Assembly (NCBI GenBank): GCA_018136815.1
Contig: CM030932.1
Span: forward strand, 9,701,924-9,765,923
Reading direction: 5' to 3'
Length of the DNA stretch: 64,000 nt
DNA from: Isochrysis galbana
Taxonomy: Eukaryota; Haptophyta; Isochrysidales; Isochrysidaceae
The notes under the pieces were generated by a model, which was given only the letters and a program-made list of their open reading frames with translations, was not told the origin of the DNA and ran no database searches. The position numbers and the translations under genes are program-made. Each line of letters begins with the position of its first letter. The first letter of the stretch is position 1. Below are positions 52,953 through 63,707 of the stretch, piece after piece.

Positions 52953-52999
<47 letters not shown>

Positions 53000-53824
53000 A
53001 GAGGGAGAGAGGGAGAGAGGAGAGGGCGTGGGGGGTTCGAGAGGATCTCTCTCCCTCCCCCTCAGCACAGGGAGTGCCTCGCCCTGCGCGCGCGGGGGGG
53101 GGGGGGGGCGGGGGAGGGGCGTGTGTCTCCCTTTCGGGTCCGTTGCAGGGAGTAGTACGCGGTCACACCCACGGGTGGAACAGCTCCCAGACGGATTCGC
53201 TTCCGATGAGTTCTTCTTCCCGAAGGGAGGGGCCCTCTTATCCGCTCTCATCGAGGGACGCCCGAGCGCCAGAAGTTCGACTTCCCTACATGGTAAACAA
53301 GGGTGTACCCTGCTTGTACGGAGGCCAAAAACAGCCCGTTTTCACCGTGTTTCAAACGCCCTCCCTAGCAGAGGTTCCTGTGTTTCTAGAACAGCCAAAA
53401 ATGGGCCGTTTTTGCTGTGTTTGGTGACCCCCCTCCTGTTGTGTTTCATATCTAGGGTTTCACATCATCTAGATCGACTTCGCGTTGACCGCCGGAGGCG
53501 CCGGAGTGTCGTCGGAGCGGGAGCGCGCCCGCGCCACCAAGTGTAGATAGATTATAATTATAGAGTAAAGTCACAATACTCATCATCATGAATCATCATC
53601 TCATTCATCACATGTATATGTACATGTACGATCGACATCGTCGTCCATTGGTGTGGAAGTCCAACACGGTGGCGATGTAGGGGGTGCTCTTCCTCTCACG
53701 GGGAAATTCGAATTTTCTTTTTTGTTCAAGTGAAAACCGACACTAAAGACTAAAGGTTAAGGTGGCGGTCATCGCTGTCGGCTTGCTCCAGGCTCCAGAG
53801 TCCGGAGCCTTCCGGTGGTAGGAT
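52045..53824. repeat. Purine-rich low-complexity region with several (AG)n tracts
   Basis: AG runs at about 52229-52275, 52448-52500, 52699-52742 and 52955-52992; G-runs at 52060-52075, 52128-52141 and 53094-53108. Upstream of the K+ channel gene. 53310-53430 carries an imperfect hairpin unit ('cagccaaaaatgggccgttt' with 'ttgctgtg'). No gene. Confidence 0.7.
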
Positions 53825-53905
53825 TAGGGCCTGACAAGAGTTGCCAGCAACTTTCCGAGCAACTTTGGGGTGTTTGAGCGTGTGAGCAACTCACGAGCAA
53901 CTTCT
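53825..53905 (+). mobile_element. Solo hAT-type terminus
   Basis: TAGGGCCTGACAAGAGTTGC followed by repeated GCAACTT(T/C) motifs, the same plan as TAGGGCCTGGTAAGAGTTTC at 14084. No matching right end was found before 54618. 53906-54618 has no supported gene; 54570-54601 is a 10-bp inverted repeat (AATACTGCTG/CAGCAGTATT). Confidence 0.5.
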
Positions 53906-54955
53906 GGCTAGTGGCTAGTGGCTAGACTTTGGCATTATCTCGAAGTAAGTACTTAGCTGCGGGCTGCGGGCACTATCTTTAAGTAGGTACTTAGCCATGA
54001 GTCATACTTAGTGCTAAGTGCTCACAAGCCCCTGTTCCACGCCTTAGTTTTTGGTCCTCGTAGAAAAACGAAAAACGGTAAAAACGTACTTCGTACTTCC
54101 CATCTAGGAGTAGGTTGAACGCGGAGCGGAGGGAGCGGAGGGCGCAAGAAAGGGCGCGGCGAGCACATGCCGCTTGTTTGGGACTTGTAGGGACTCGTAG
54201 ATCGTGGACGTAGACTCGAAAGGATCACTCGGAAGACTCAGGACTTGTGGTGTACTCGGGGGGATCGAGTATCGAGTATCGAATCCGCTTTGAGTATAGA
54301 GTATAGAGATACTCTGGATTCGACAGCCACAGGCCACAGGAGCCGGTGGCAGCTCAGGCCCGAGCGGCGTGCGCTGAGCCCCCGCGTGCCCGCGTGCGTT
54401 GAGCTCCGGGCCACCTTTACCGGACTAGCAGACTAGCAGCATCGTGAGAGAGATGAGAGATCGAGAGATCGCGAGTTTCGAATGCAAGAAGGGCAGAAAG
54501 CAGACAGAAAAAACAAAGCATAAAGTTTCTGACTGAGGATAGAACCGTGATGCGCAGCATGCGTGGGCAAATACTGCTGCAGCCTGGGCCACAGCAGTAT
54601 TACTCAGCATCAGCATGTTCGAAGGTGCAGAAGAAAAAAAAAATCTGAAGATTCTGGGCTACACACCTACTAGACTAGGGTACTTCCCCATCCCTACTGT
54701 CACCGCCCTTAACTTCCCTTCCCTCCACCTCCTCCCCTTTCCCCCTTCATTCCTTTGTCTTCGGTATCCGGGGTTTGGCTCGGGTGCGCTACCACGAGCC
54801 TGGTTCAGAGCGCGTGTTCCGGGCAGGCCTGTTGCTGGTCAAATGTCGTCGCGTGTCTGTCGGGTCGCGGGCGTGCTCGTCCTTTTCTCGCCCTTTCTGG
54901 TCGCTATCGTGTCTCGATGGGTTTATGTCCAATCGAGGTGTACCTCGTCACAGGC

Positions 54956-56950
54956 TTATTCTGGTTCGGGTCTCTCGGCAATTATATATGCCACCCCCAT
55001 CGAGGTGGTCAGGGTCCGCAGCTCTAGGCTTGGTTCTAGCTTACCTCTTGCACCTATTGTGAATAAAGGGTATACATCGTTCGTGTCGATCCTTTTCTTC
55101 GGCTGTCTGCCCATGCCTGCTTGGGCGGTCCTTGCCGAGTCTGTTGTACTCGCAAATAGTAGTGCCTTGCTTAGCGTCGTGTACCTATCTATCGTTCTTA
55201 TCAACACTGATTCCTCCGAGAATTCAATGCCATCGTAGTGTATCCTGTAGAAGTCTGTTAAAATATATCTCCACGCTAGAGTGTAAAGTATGGAGAGCGA
55301 TCGCGGTGTTTCCCCCCCGGGGTGCATGAAAAGGTTATCTATGATTACTTCTTCCCTGCTTCTACCGCTTCGGGGGGTGTACCTTGCCAGTTTGTCGAGC
55401 GTTTCGAATATGTTTACTACTCTCGGGCATTCGCCTAGATGGGTGGAAGATTCGTCGGCCGCCTTGCATATGCGGCAAGTCTTATCTCTGTCCGCGAACC
55501 GGTTGTAGGTGCCAATCCTTCTGTGGGTTAAGTGCTTGAAGTGGAGGTGTGTATCTCTCGCCGTCATCATCGAGGATGTATATATTGTGGCTAGGTGTTC
55601 CCACGTGTTGTCGGGTACCTGTAGTCGCTGTTTCCAGTTCTCGGGACCCGTTAGGCGTCTACGCTTTCCGTCCGTCTTCTGGATTGCTCTTGTTAGTTGC
55701 TCCACTCCCATTTTGTCTAGTGGGGTAACTCCGTCTAGGGTATACTCGTCCGCTAAGGGGTATTCCAATCTCTTGTTAGATTTGAAGCCGTCCCCCCATT
55801 TTGCCGGTGGGGAGGGGTCTAGCTGTCCGGGAGCATTGTCGAGCCTTTCGCCAATTATGGGCGTACCTAGGTACGAGAGCTCCACTTCATACCATGCGCC
55901 TTTGAGCTCGGCGAAATAGCTGCCGTCTTGGGCTATGTGTATTTTTGGGGTGTGCTCCTCCGAGCCACACTGCTCGCATGCCTCTCGCCTCGTCTCCGAG
56001 GTCCTTACAGCCGCTGGATCCGCCCGTGTCGTCAGCATTGTCTCGGCGTGGTCTACTATGGCGCTCCATGATGCCAAAAATTTGTCTTTTGGGATGTATT
56101 CTCCCTGGAAGTGAATGTAGGTGTCGTTGTTTCTAAGATATTGTCCGCATTCCTCACTACTATAGGGCGATGTTGCGTCGAAGTCTGTGAACACATTGTG
56201 TATGGTATTACATTCTAGCTTGTTCCATAGCTTCGCCCACGAGGGGTTCATTTTGGGTCCCGGGTGTGTCGGGCTGCCCCATATGGGTTGCGATAATACG
56301 CCTTCTCTACTCGTCTCTAGGGATGTTAGCTTAAGTGTGCGAATGTTGTTCAGCGCTCGCTTCCAGAACTCCGGGAGTTTGCTTGGGCCCGTTATCCCAT
56401 CGGTTAGCTTGCTCGTGGGTATCGTCGAGAGCACTGCTGCTCTCCCTATGTTTGTGCGGCAGAACCATGCGTCGAGCACTTGCTTCCATTGCGCCTGGCG
56501 GGCGTCCAGGTAGTTTAGGATCCATTTGGATTGTAGCGCTTTGACGTGGTTGTCCCAGTCCAGGAGGCCCAGCCCTAGTTGGGGGTCCTTCTCCGAGGCG
56601 CCTTTTAGCGGGATGTCGGGGTGTTTTATCCATTGTAGTCGTCGCCCGGTACGCGCGTTCGTCCACAATATTCTGTCTACCGACCTCTTGACTGCCGCGT
56701 GGAACGACTTCGGGGCTGCCAGCGTTTGCAGCTAGTACCTTGGGATAGAGTATATGAGGAAGTTGGCTATCTTAGTTTTACCGTGTATTGATAGGTTGCG
56801 TGTGATCGGCTCGTATATGCTGGTTTTTCTTTCTATTTTGTCAGCTAGTTTTCGCCAGAATCCTTTTATGGCCTGGGGCCCTCCTAACGGGACCCCTAAT
56901 ATGGTCGCGTACTCGCTTCTTTTGAGCCCGTTTGATATTTGACCGCGATC
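54956..56950 (-). CDS. LINE thumb and C-terminal zinc-knuckle protein
   Basis: Open frames cover the post-RT part: YATILGVPLGGPQAIKGFWR, TRNLSIHGKTKIANFLIYSI, then (from about 56670, after a frame change) RILWTNARTGRRLQWI, LGLGLLDWDNHVKALQSKWI and LDAWFCRTNIGRAAVL. These are the usual thumb and connection motifs of non-LTR ORF2 proteins (YLG(V/I)PLG, GLGLLD...ALQ.KW). Downstream are ELSYLGTPIIGERLDNAPG, the knuckle CRICKAADESSTHLGEC, SILYTLAWRYILTDFYRIHY and AGMGRQPKKRIDTND. The 570-residue downstream frame is uninterrupted. The RT catalytic motif (YADD or FADD type) is not present, so it cannot copy itself. Confidence 0.8.
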
Positions 56951-57957
56951 GGGCATGGGATGCCCGCCTTGCGAAAGTCCGCCACATCCTTGTATTCTTC
57001 GCGGAATTGGTTGGCGCAATCCGCCGTTACGAGAATCTCCCAAGGGCCGGAGGCGCTCTTGGATAGGAATTCGGGCTCGAGGTCTACGCCTTCCAACTTG
57101 TTGAGGTGCGCGACAATCGCGCCGAGGACCTCTTCGTCTTTGGCCTTGTGTCCTTTCTCGTACGCCGTAAAGGTGATAATGATCTTGTGGGAGTCCGGAA
57201 ATTCGGCCTCCCCCTCGGGTTCGGACTCTAAGTCTTCGTCTAGGAGGGCCACCTGTGTGGCCGGGGCGGAGGGTGGGGTTAGCCTTGCATATGTTTTCGT
57301 CTTTCGGGCGTCCATGTGGCACGGTGTATCCGTTATGTTGTCGTCCCTTTCCGAGGGTCTCGTGTGGATTGTGCTTTGTGTAGGCTCTCTCTCAAGGTGG
57401 TGTTTGTTGTGATGGGCCTCATGGGCTTGTGACGCTTGCGACGTTCGCGCGCCCGAGGCTCGCTTGTCCGTTTGGCATTCGTAGGCATTGGGGAGCAACC
57501 CTCCTGGTCTGCCCCCCTTTGTGCTCCTATGCCCCTTGCTGGGGGGACCTGTCTGCTCTTTGTCCAACTCTTTGCTTTGATGCGGCATTTCCCCATTGGG
57601 GTTCTGCTGTAGATGGTGCCGGGCCGGCCCCTCGCGCCGGAGCGCGAGGGCGGTACCGCGGTTGTGTAGGGTCCCAGCCCGGAGGCCTTCCCTTTGGAAG
57701 CGTCCCACTGGTGTGGTGTGGCTGGAGTGGCTGTGTGTTGTGTTGGAGGTGTGCTGCATGCTGGCTGCTGCCAGCATGGCAGCCTTGTTCGTGGCGTTCG
57801 CGGTGGTTCGCGGGTGTGGCAGGCTGGCTCCTGTGCCCACCTGGCTGGGAGGGTCGTCCTGTCGCGGTCGCTTCGGCGACAGCGGCGTGTCACTCAAGCC
57901 TTCGTCCATCTCGGCGAGGGCAGCGGCAGCGAGGGAGGGCGGCGGCGCGCGCTCCAT
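56896..57957 (-). CDS. LINE ORF1-type protein
   Basis: 353 residues, ATG 57957, starting MERAPPPSLAAAALAEMDEG with SPKRPRQDD. A long polar, His/Gln/Thr-rich region precedes a compact C-terminal domain: KIIITFTAYEKGHKAKDEEV, LGAIVAHLNKLEGVDLEPEF, SASGPWEILVTADCANQFRE. This is an alternating beta/alpha pattern that could be an RRM-like or esterase-like ORF1 fold (inferred from pattern only). The frame passes the deletion junction and ends 10-15 codons later in out-of-frame sequence, so the original C-terminus is lost. Confidence 0.7.
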   Translation of the reverse strand: MERAPPPSLAAAALAEMDEGLSDTPLSPKRPRQDDPPSQVGTGASLPHPRTTANATNKAAMLAAASMQHTSNTTHSHSSHTTPVGRFQREGLRAGTLHNRGTALALRREGPARHHLQQNPNGEMPHQSKELDKEQTGPPSKGHRSTKGGRPGGLLPNAYECQTDKRASGARTSQASQAHEAHHNKHHLEREPTQSTIHTRPSERDDNITDTPCHMDARKTKTYARLTPPSAPATQVALLDEDLESEPEGEAEFPDSHKIIITFTAYEKGHKAKDEEVLGAIVAHLNKLEGVDLEPEFLSKSASGPWEILVTADCANQFREEYKDVADFRKAGIPCPIAVKYQTGSKEASTRPY

Positions 57958-57997
57958 GACCCTATCAGTTTACTGATAGTTCTCGAAGGTGCAGAAG

Positions 57998-59449
57998 AGG
58001 TACTAGTAGTCAAGGTCTGTTGTTCGAGCTCGAGAAGGCGGGGCGAACGGCGCACGGCAGGTAGGGGGGCGGTGACGGGCACAGGTGCAGAGACAGGGGC
58101 AGCAGTGGCGAGGTTAGGTTTGGCGACGGCTGGCTCGTCATGCTCGTCGGCGAACCACACATGACGTGGTTCATTCTTGGGGCCAGGAAACTGGTCCTCC
58201 CACACTCTTATTTTTGCAGCAACGATCACGCGTTTGGAGTCGAGGAGGTAGACCACATGCCCTGGGCTTTCTTCGGAGGGTCCCATGTAGAGGCCATACC
58301 ATCCTCGGTCGGCGAAGTGACGATCACCAACGCGGCGTGGCACGGGGGCGCAGACGGCGCATAGGCAACCAAAGGCATAGAGAGCACTAATGTCAGGAGC
58401 ATGTTTGGCGAGAATTTCGTAGGGGGAGAGACCTCGGCGAGATGGGCGCGGTAGTCGATTGGTGAGCCAAGCAGCCGTCTGCATGGCAAACGGATGGAAA
58501 GAAGGTGGGAGGTTTGCGGCAGCCAGCAGTACGCGTGCAGTGCCGAAGACGATGCCCCAAAAGCGTTCGACGTGCGAGTTTTGTTGAGGAGTATACTCCG
58601 AGGAGTAAGTGATGCGAATTCGGCGGTGCGCAACGAAATCACGGAAGTGATGGGACAAGAAAGCACTCCCCTTGTCGGAGCGGACAACACAGGGTTTGTA
58701 CGTGTCGGTTACAAAACCAAAGTGATTGAGCGGAGACATCCGAGACAAAATGGCAAAGGGCAGACGAGGCGGTTTCAGCAGTCATGGCTCGCGCGGGCCA
58801 CACGCGGCCATAGCCACTGCCGGCATCCGGCATCCACCGTTCCGCAATAGCAGGTGTACTTGAAAATGACGCTCTCGATGAGTGGGCCGGCAAAATCCAT
58901 GTAGACCATGGCACCGGGTGATGGCTGACTAACTTGGGAGTTTGGCACCCGGAAGAAAGGGGCGGCGCGCATACGGCCACGGACAACAGCTTCGGGCATG
59001 GACACAGGTTGGAAAGCATGGGCGGGAGACGCCACGATCGCTCCCCCCTCTGCCTGCTTGGCCTTGAGCTCATTCGCCTTGGCCATCGCTTGGTCGGCCG
59101 CGACTTGCCTCTTGCGCAGCTCCTTGAGGACCTGCAAGTATGCCGCACGGTGTTCAGGTCTCAGGTCGAGGTACACAAGCCCGGACGTTGCGGGGCTTGA
59201 TCTTCTCGTCGAGATGAAGGCGAATGTTGAACGGGCCGCCCGTGTACTTGGCCCCGCAGAAGATGCACGTCTTTGCCTTGCGCGACTTGATCGCCGCGCT
59301 CCCCGCATCTACGCAGGCCCACTCGAGGGCGCGAGGGCGCTCCCTTCGAACTCGTCTATTTGGAGCTGGAGCTCCTCGGCGGTCGTGTTCTCCTCGGCCT
59401 CGGCATCCATGTTGGACATGAAGTTAGGATCTGCACCGTGCGACACCAT
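57998..59449 (-). pseudogene. Decayed Copia-type integrase gene with BED-like zinc finger
   Basis: Integrase core in two frames: GAMVYMDFAGPLI (first Asp) with CGTVDAGSGYGR, then KPCVVRSDKGSAFLSHHFRD (second Asp) and EYTPQQNSHVERFWG (Glu). Then PPSFHPFAMQTAAWLTNRLP, SPYEILAKHAPDISALYAFG and HFADRGWYGLYMGPSEES. These are standard Ty1/Copia landmarks. Upstream, out of frame, lies CIFCGAKYTGG...FNIRLHLDE...VRACVPRPE, a C-x2-C...H finger of the BED or hAT type, followed by a helical Lys/Ala segment (LKELRKRQVAADQAMAKANE). A 7-bp tandem duplication (GACCTGA twice, about 59153-59166) breaks the frame; at least one more shift lies near 58740. The gene is cut at 57983 by the LINE. No Copia RT is found beyond the LINE. 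Confidence 0.8.
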
Positions 59450-59572
59450 AATGAGAGAGGAGAGAGGGAGAGAGGGAGAGGAGCGGCCGACCGACGACCG
59501 AGCGAGAGGGGCGCGAGGCGCGAGAGATGTGCAATGATTGAGGAACGACGGAGTGCGACATTCTTCAGTCAC

Positions 59573-59761
59573 CCTAGATGGGAAATACGTATTCACCGTA
59601 TTTGGCCAGAGGCAGAGGCCAAATACATATGTATTTGGCTGTATTTGAAGCGCGTCCTGGGTTGTAGGCCTCGAATGTATTTGAAATGTATTTGGCCGGA
59701 GGCCAAATACATATGTATTTGGCTGTATTTGCAGGCCCCAGCACCGTATTTCCCATCTAGG
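59573..59761. mobile_element. 189-bp palindromic MITE, 8-bp target-site duplication
   Basis: TCAGTCAC flanks both sides (59565-59572 and 59762-59769). Perfect 17-bp terminal inverted repeats: CCTAGATGGGAAATACG and its complement. The interior holds two copies of the perfect 22-bp palindrome built on GCCAAATACAT/ATGTATTTGGC (about 59617-59639 and 59702-59724). No coding capacity. The duplication length fits hAT. Confidence 0.92.
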
Positions 59762-59769
59762 TCAGTCAC

Positions 59770-60381
59770 CCCATTGGAAGGAATAAGAATAAAGGAAGCG
59801 ACATGCTTTCTTCTCTATTCTCATGCTTCCCCCCCCCCCCTCTCGAGTATACCTCTCTTTCTCTCTTTCTCAGAAACTTTCTCTCTTTCTCTTTTGTCGC
59901 TCTCTCCCGCCTCTCTACTAATCGCCTCGTCGCCGTTGGTCGTTGAAAGAGAGAAAAGAGAAAGAGAACCAACGACGTGAGCCCCTGAGGCGGGACGGCG
60001 GGAGGCGGGAGGGCAAACCGTTTTGTTTTTTTGGGGGGCGGGGGAAATGATAGTATCTATATATATCTTTCTACTATTAAACCGGCCGGCTCATAGTCAG
60101 ACTGATGGCCACCGTCAGGTCCGACTAGCCCTGATAACTGTCTGACGTCACTGATGTCAGGCCTGACGTCCCAACTGGGAAAGATACAGGTACTCGAATC
60201 GGAGTAAAGTAAAGAATTGTAGACTCGCCCCTCGCCTTCCCCCCCCCCCCCCTCTCCCTTCCCTCCCCGCCTCCCTCGCCGCCCGCGTCGGCGTCCTCGT
60301 CGCTCGGCCCGCCCGCCCTCGCTCTCATCCTCTCTCCCCACTTCCGCAGCCCCGTTCTCTTTCTCCCTCGCGCGCCGAGTA
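59770..60381. other. Intergenic region upstream of the SSF1 gene
   Basis: Pyrimidine-rich sequence (59850-59920, 60230-60370) that would be the 5' region of the Brix-domain gene. No other feature seen. Confidence 0.4.
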
Positions 60382-61719
60382 ATGGCGCGCCGCAAGCAGG
60401 GGCGGCGCATCAAGCGCAAGACGCAGAAGGAGACGGACACGTCGGCCAGCGCGGAGGACAACACGCCACGCGCCTTTGTCTTCTCCAAAGGGAAGGTGCC
60501 CGCGCCACTCAAGGCGCTCGTCAACGACCTGAAGAACCTGATGTCCCCCAATACCGCTCGGGCGCTCCGAGCGCAGCGCCGCAACAAAATGCGAGATTTT
60601 GTTGAGGTTGCAGGGCCACTTAATGTATCCTTCTTCCTGGCCGTGTCGAACACCGACAAGTCTGCCTACCTGCGCCTGATCCGCGCGCCGCGCGGCCCGA
60701 CGCTCACCTTCCGCATCAAGGCGTACGCGCTCGCTGCAGACTTGGCCGCCAGTCTTCGCCGACCGTACTCAGCAGGTCCCGGCATTTGGCAGTCTAACCC
60801 GCTGCTTGTGCTCTCCGACTTCGATCAGGAGAAGCAGGAGCAGGCACTCGCATCTACCATGCTGCGCAACCTCTTCCCACCCATCAACGTGCAGACACTC
60901 CAGATCTCAGCATGCAGGCGCGTCGTGATGTTGCATCAGGAAAGTATCGAGGATGGTGGAGCCATTCAGATGCGTCAATATGTGATCAAGGCAGCGGCGA
61001 CGAATGTGACCCGCGGAATCAAAAAGCTTGTGCGCGGTGCCAAGGTCCCAGCGCTGGGCCGTTATGCATCGATGGCCGACTTTATATCCGGCGCGGGTGG
61101 ATACTCGTCCGAATCAGGAGCCGAGACTGACGACGACGAGAAGGTCGAGCTGCCTCAGGACTATGTAGGCCGTGGTGCAGTGAAAAATCAGCAGGTGGGA
61201 GTGCGGTTGCACGAGCTCGGGCCTAGGCTCACGCTCGAGCTTGTCAAAGTAGAGGAAGGCGTGTGTGATGGGCCGGTGTTGTTCCATGCGCACGTGAGTA
61301 AGACAGAGGAGGAGGCAGCTAGGGATGCGGCGGCGCGCCAGGCGCGCATCGACGCCAAGGAGGCTCGAAAGCGCGCGCAGGAGGCCAATGTGGCACGCAA
61401 GCAGGCGGCCAAGGCAGAGAAGACCGCGCGACGCAAGCGCAGGCGCGAGCAAGGCTCCACTGGAGGGGGGTTGACCGCTAGCGACGATGAGGACAGCGAT
61501 GGAGGGGACAGGGAGCTATCGGAGGAATTGAACTCTGGCGGCTCTGGCGATGATGGACCGACGGATGCCGAGTGGTACCAGCGTGAGGTGGGACAGGCCC
61601 CTGAGGAAGGCCTCTTCGGGCGGGATCAGAGAAGATCCAAGAAGAGCCGTTTGTCAGAAAGCGAGGCGCCCTCGAAGCATAAGTTTGCACGCAAACCGAT
61701 CAAGATGGCTCTGCAGTGA
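60382..61719 (+). CDS. PPAN: Ribosome biogenesis protein SSF1/Peter Pan (Brix domain)
   Basis: A single exon, 445 residues. A basic N-terminus (MARRKQGRRIKRKTQKE) leads into the Brix domain, about residues 30-290. Family blocks: NLMSPNTARALRAQRRNKMR, DFVEVAGPLNVSFFLAVS, RAPRGPTLTFRIKAYALAAD, NPLLVLSDF, MLRNLFPPINVQTLQISACR, RVVMLHQESIEDGGAIQMRQ, YVIKAAATNVTRGIKKLVRG and VPALGRYASMADFIS. These match the Ssf1/PPAN branch. Ssf1 acts in the nucleolus with Rrp14 and Rrp15 in early 60S assembly and 27S pre-rRNA processing. The C-terminus alternates acidic and Lys/Arg-rich runs (coiled, disordered), ending KHKFARKPIKMALQ. A (GCGTCT)n tract lies in the likely 3' UTR (61866-61905). Confidence 0.95.
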   Translation: MARRKQGRRIKRKTQKETDTSASAEDNTPRAFVFSKGKVPAPLKALVNDLKNLMSPNTARALRAQRRNKMRDFVEVAGPLNVSFFLAVSNTDKSAYLRLIRAPRGPTLTFRIKAYALAADLAASLRRPYSAGPGIWQSNPLLVLSDFDQEKQEQALASTMLRNLFPPINVQTLQISACRRVVMLHQESIEDGGAIQMRQYVIKAAATNVTRGIKKLVRGAKVPALGRYASMADFISGAGGYSSESGAETDDDEKVELPQDYVGRGAVKNQQVGVRLHELGPRLTLELVKVEEGVCDGPVLFHAHVSKTEEEAARDAAARQARIDAKEARKRAQEANVARKQAAKAEKTARRKRRREQGSTGGGLTASDDEDSDGGDRELSEELNSGGSGDDGPTDAEWYQREVGQAPEEGLFGRDQRRSKKSRLSESEAPSKHKFARKPIKMALQ

Positions 61720-62236
61720 GGGACAGCTGGCATGCCATTCGCACCCCCACGCCACCATGAGCATTGGCTAGTGCGTCTATGGGCTGCAAGCAGTTTTTGC
61801 AGCAGAGCTGGCCTTCCAAGACTCGTTCGTGTCGGAATTAGTGATTGCTTTGGGTTCATTCCGTTACGTTTGCGTCTGCGTCTGCGTCTGCGTCTTCTGC
61901 GTCTGCACCTCGTCGTGAGACGAATTAACTTCAAGAAAGTGTGTAGCAAGCCTAGATCATGGGCCAGTCGCAGGCCTGCTGCACCATAGCGCGTATTTAG
62001 CACACGCCATGTACGCTGCACGCCGTGTGCAAGCAGTGGTAATGCTGCGCGGCGACTATAGACTAATACGAGCCCAATGACCAATGACAAATAATGGTTG
62101 AATCAACAACACTTGAAGCAAGTTGCAAGGCCAAGAGCGCACGAGGGACAAAGGCACCTTGGTAGAGTATTGGCTACTACTTCTATGTCGCATTCATCCT
62201 CTAGATGGCGTGTGCGACTTCGAGATCTCCACATGC
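61720..62236. other. 3' UTR and intergenic sequence
   Basis: Contains the (GCGTCT)n tract and otherwise no supported feature. Confidence 0.5.
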
Positions 62237-62254
62237 TCTATTCTCCATGTTCTA

Positions 62255-62481
62255 CACAAGAAGAAACGGGCCACCTAGAGGCACAGGAGGAAGACGGGGA
62301 ACCTCCACTAGGGGTCGGTGCACCCCGCCCAACCTAACCCCCCCAGCAACCTGGGCCCCAAGTAGTGCACGAGGGGAGGTGCCGCGAGGCGGGTAGCGAG
62401 GGAGAGGAAGGGAAGTGGGCGTGGCTACAGTAGTTAAACCCGTGGCCGCGCGCGAGGCGAGAATATTAAAAGGTTTTTTTT
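62255..62481 (+). mobile_element. 5'-truncated LINE copy with 18-bp target-site duplication
   Basis: Flanked by TCTATTCTCCATGTTCTA at 62237-62254 and 62482-62499. The 227-bp insert consists of the LINE 3' UTR, with 'aagtagtgcacgaggggagg' and 'gagaatattaaaaggttttt', and ends in T9 on the sense strand. It is the clearest size-limited copy in the window. Confidence 0.92.
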
Positions 62482-62499
62482 TCTATTCTCCATGTTCTA

Positions 62500-62686
62500 G
62501 AAAAAACTATTGTTATAGTTTTAGCGATGGAGCGCGCGCCGACCGCTCCCACTCCCCAGCCCCCCGCCGCCACGACGCCCCAACGGGGCCGCTCCAAGCC
62601 GCCGGAGCCGAAGCGCTCGCAGGCCTCCGCACCGCCCGACCACGACGTCGAGATGGCGCCGCCTCCACGCACTGAGTCAGCGTGAT
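62500..62686 (+). mobile_element. LINE 5' end, copy j
   Basis: Starts exactly after the right duplication of the previous copy. Hairpin AAACTAT/ATAGTTT (62504-62521), then ATG 62527 coding MERAPTPTPQPPAATTPQRG with PKRSQ and a stop at 62683. The element breaks off where hAT sequence on the minus strand begins. Confidence 0.8.
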
Positions 62687-63704
62687 GACGTACGAGTACG
62701 CCAATTCAAGACGGCGATGCTTGAGCACAGCAAATGGTTCTTGGGCAATCGTGCTGAGCTCGACCGCTTGCGACGTAGTGGTGGCAGGCCTTGGCCTCGC
62801 CGTTGGATGCCGTACGCTCGTGGTACTTCTGCATGTTGGCGGCGTGCGCCTTGGATTGCACATGCGTGCGTACGCTCCCCTTGATCAAGCTGAGCTCGTC
62901 TTTGCAACACTTGCAAAATAGCTTACCCGCTTCGGCAGACAAAGTATGACCAGGGAATTGGTTAACACGCTCGAGTGGTGAAACCTTTGGCTCTGTTGTT
63001 TGGCGGGGTTTTACCTGTCGGCCGCGCTTACCAATTGGTGGCTTTTGCTTGATCGAGCGACGACGGTGTATGGCCGCTAGGCTTGGGGCGGCCGACGCAT
63101 TGTCCCCTGCGGAATCGTCTTCCCCCGCATCATGTGCCGTCACTGCTCCGTTGCCTCGCAAGCTGCTGCTTGATGCCGTAATGCAAGCGTTGGTCGCCGT
63201 GGCCGCTGCCCTTGCCCTTGCCCTTCCAGCCATGAAGAATCCTTTCCATTGTGCCGCTGACGCCGACGCTGCCGACGAACTTGACATCCTTGTAAGTCTT
63301 GACGCCCTGGACCTAGAAGAGGCCCGTGCCGATGCAGTTGTTGAATGTTCGACCCGCCGGAATTCCTCCTCCCCGTCGTCGTCCTCGCCCCCATCCTCAT
63401 CCTCGAACTCGACCTCATCCTCGAGCTCGATCTCCTCCTCCTCCTCCTCCTCGGACGACTCGATAACCATGCTGCCATGGGAGCGGCGGGGCGAGACCAT
63501 GCCGAGCGCGCGCTCCCGCGCGCGCCCCCCTTCCTTCCCGGACCCCCCCCGTCCCCGGTCCCCTTTCTTTTCCCGCCCCCTCCGGTATAGCCCCCTTGTG
63601 GCTCCCTTTTACCACCTAAATTTCGCGAAATTTCGCGCGAAATGGCGCGCGGCATAAGGGCCCCAAATTTTGAAAAAAAATTCCGAAATCTGTACCCGTC
63701 CCTA
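62687..63704 (-). mobile_element. hAT element, N-terminal half (zinc finger), minus orientation
   Basis: The right end at 63704 is TAGGGACGGGTACAGATTTC (inverted), with subterminal 'aaatttcgcg' repeats (63612-63650). The frame from about 63470 has an acidic N-terminus (EEEEEEEIELEDEVEFEDED), a basic linker (RRRSIKQKPPIGKRGRQVKP) and a C2H2/BED-like finger FCKCCKDELSLIKGSVRTHV QSKAHAANMQ, the usual N-terminal DNA-binding part of hAT transposases. The catalytic part is absent; the sequence stops against LINE copy j. Confidence 0.75.
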
Positions 63705-63707
63705 GTG

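Larger units (their letters stand above)
54634..57982 (-). mobile_element. LINE-like element, copy h, inserted in a Copia-type gene, RT core missing
   Basis: Flanked by the 15-bp duplication TCGAAGGTGCAGAAG (54619-54633 and 57983-57997). The sense strand is minus. The 5' end is a hairpin (CTATCAG/CTGATAG, 57979-57962) just before ATGGAGCGCGCG; the 3' end is oligo-T on the sense strand (plus-strand A10 at 54634). It carries an ORF1-type frame joined to sequence that starts immediately after the RT (SNGLKRSEYATILGVPLGG), with the palm missing. Confidence 0.9.
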
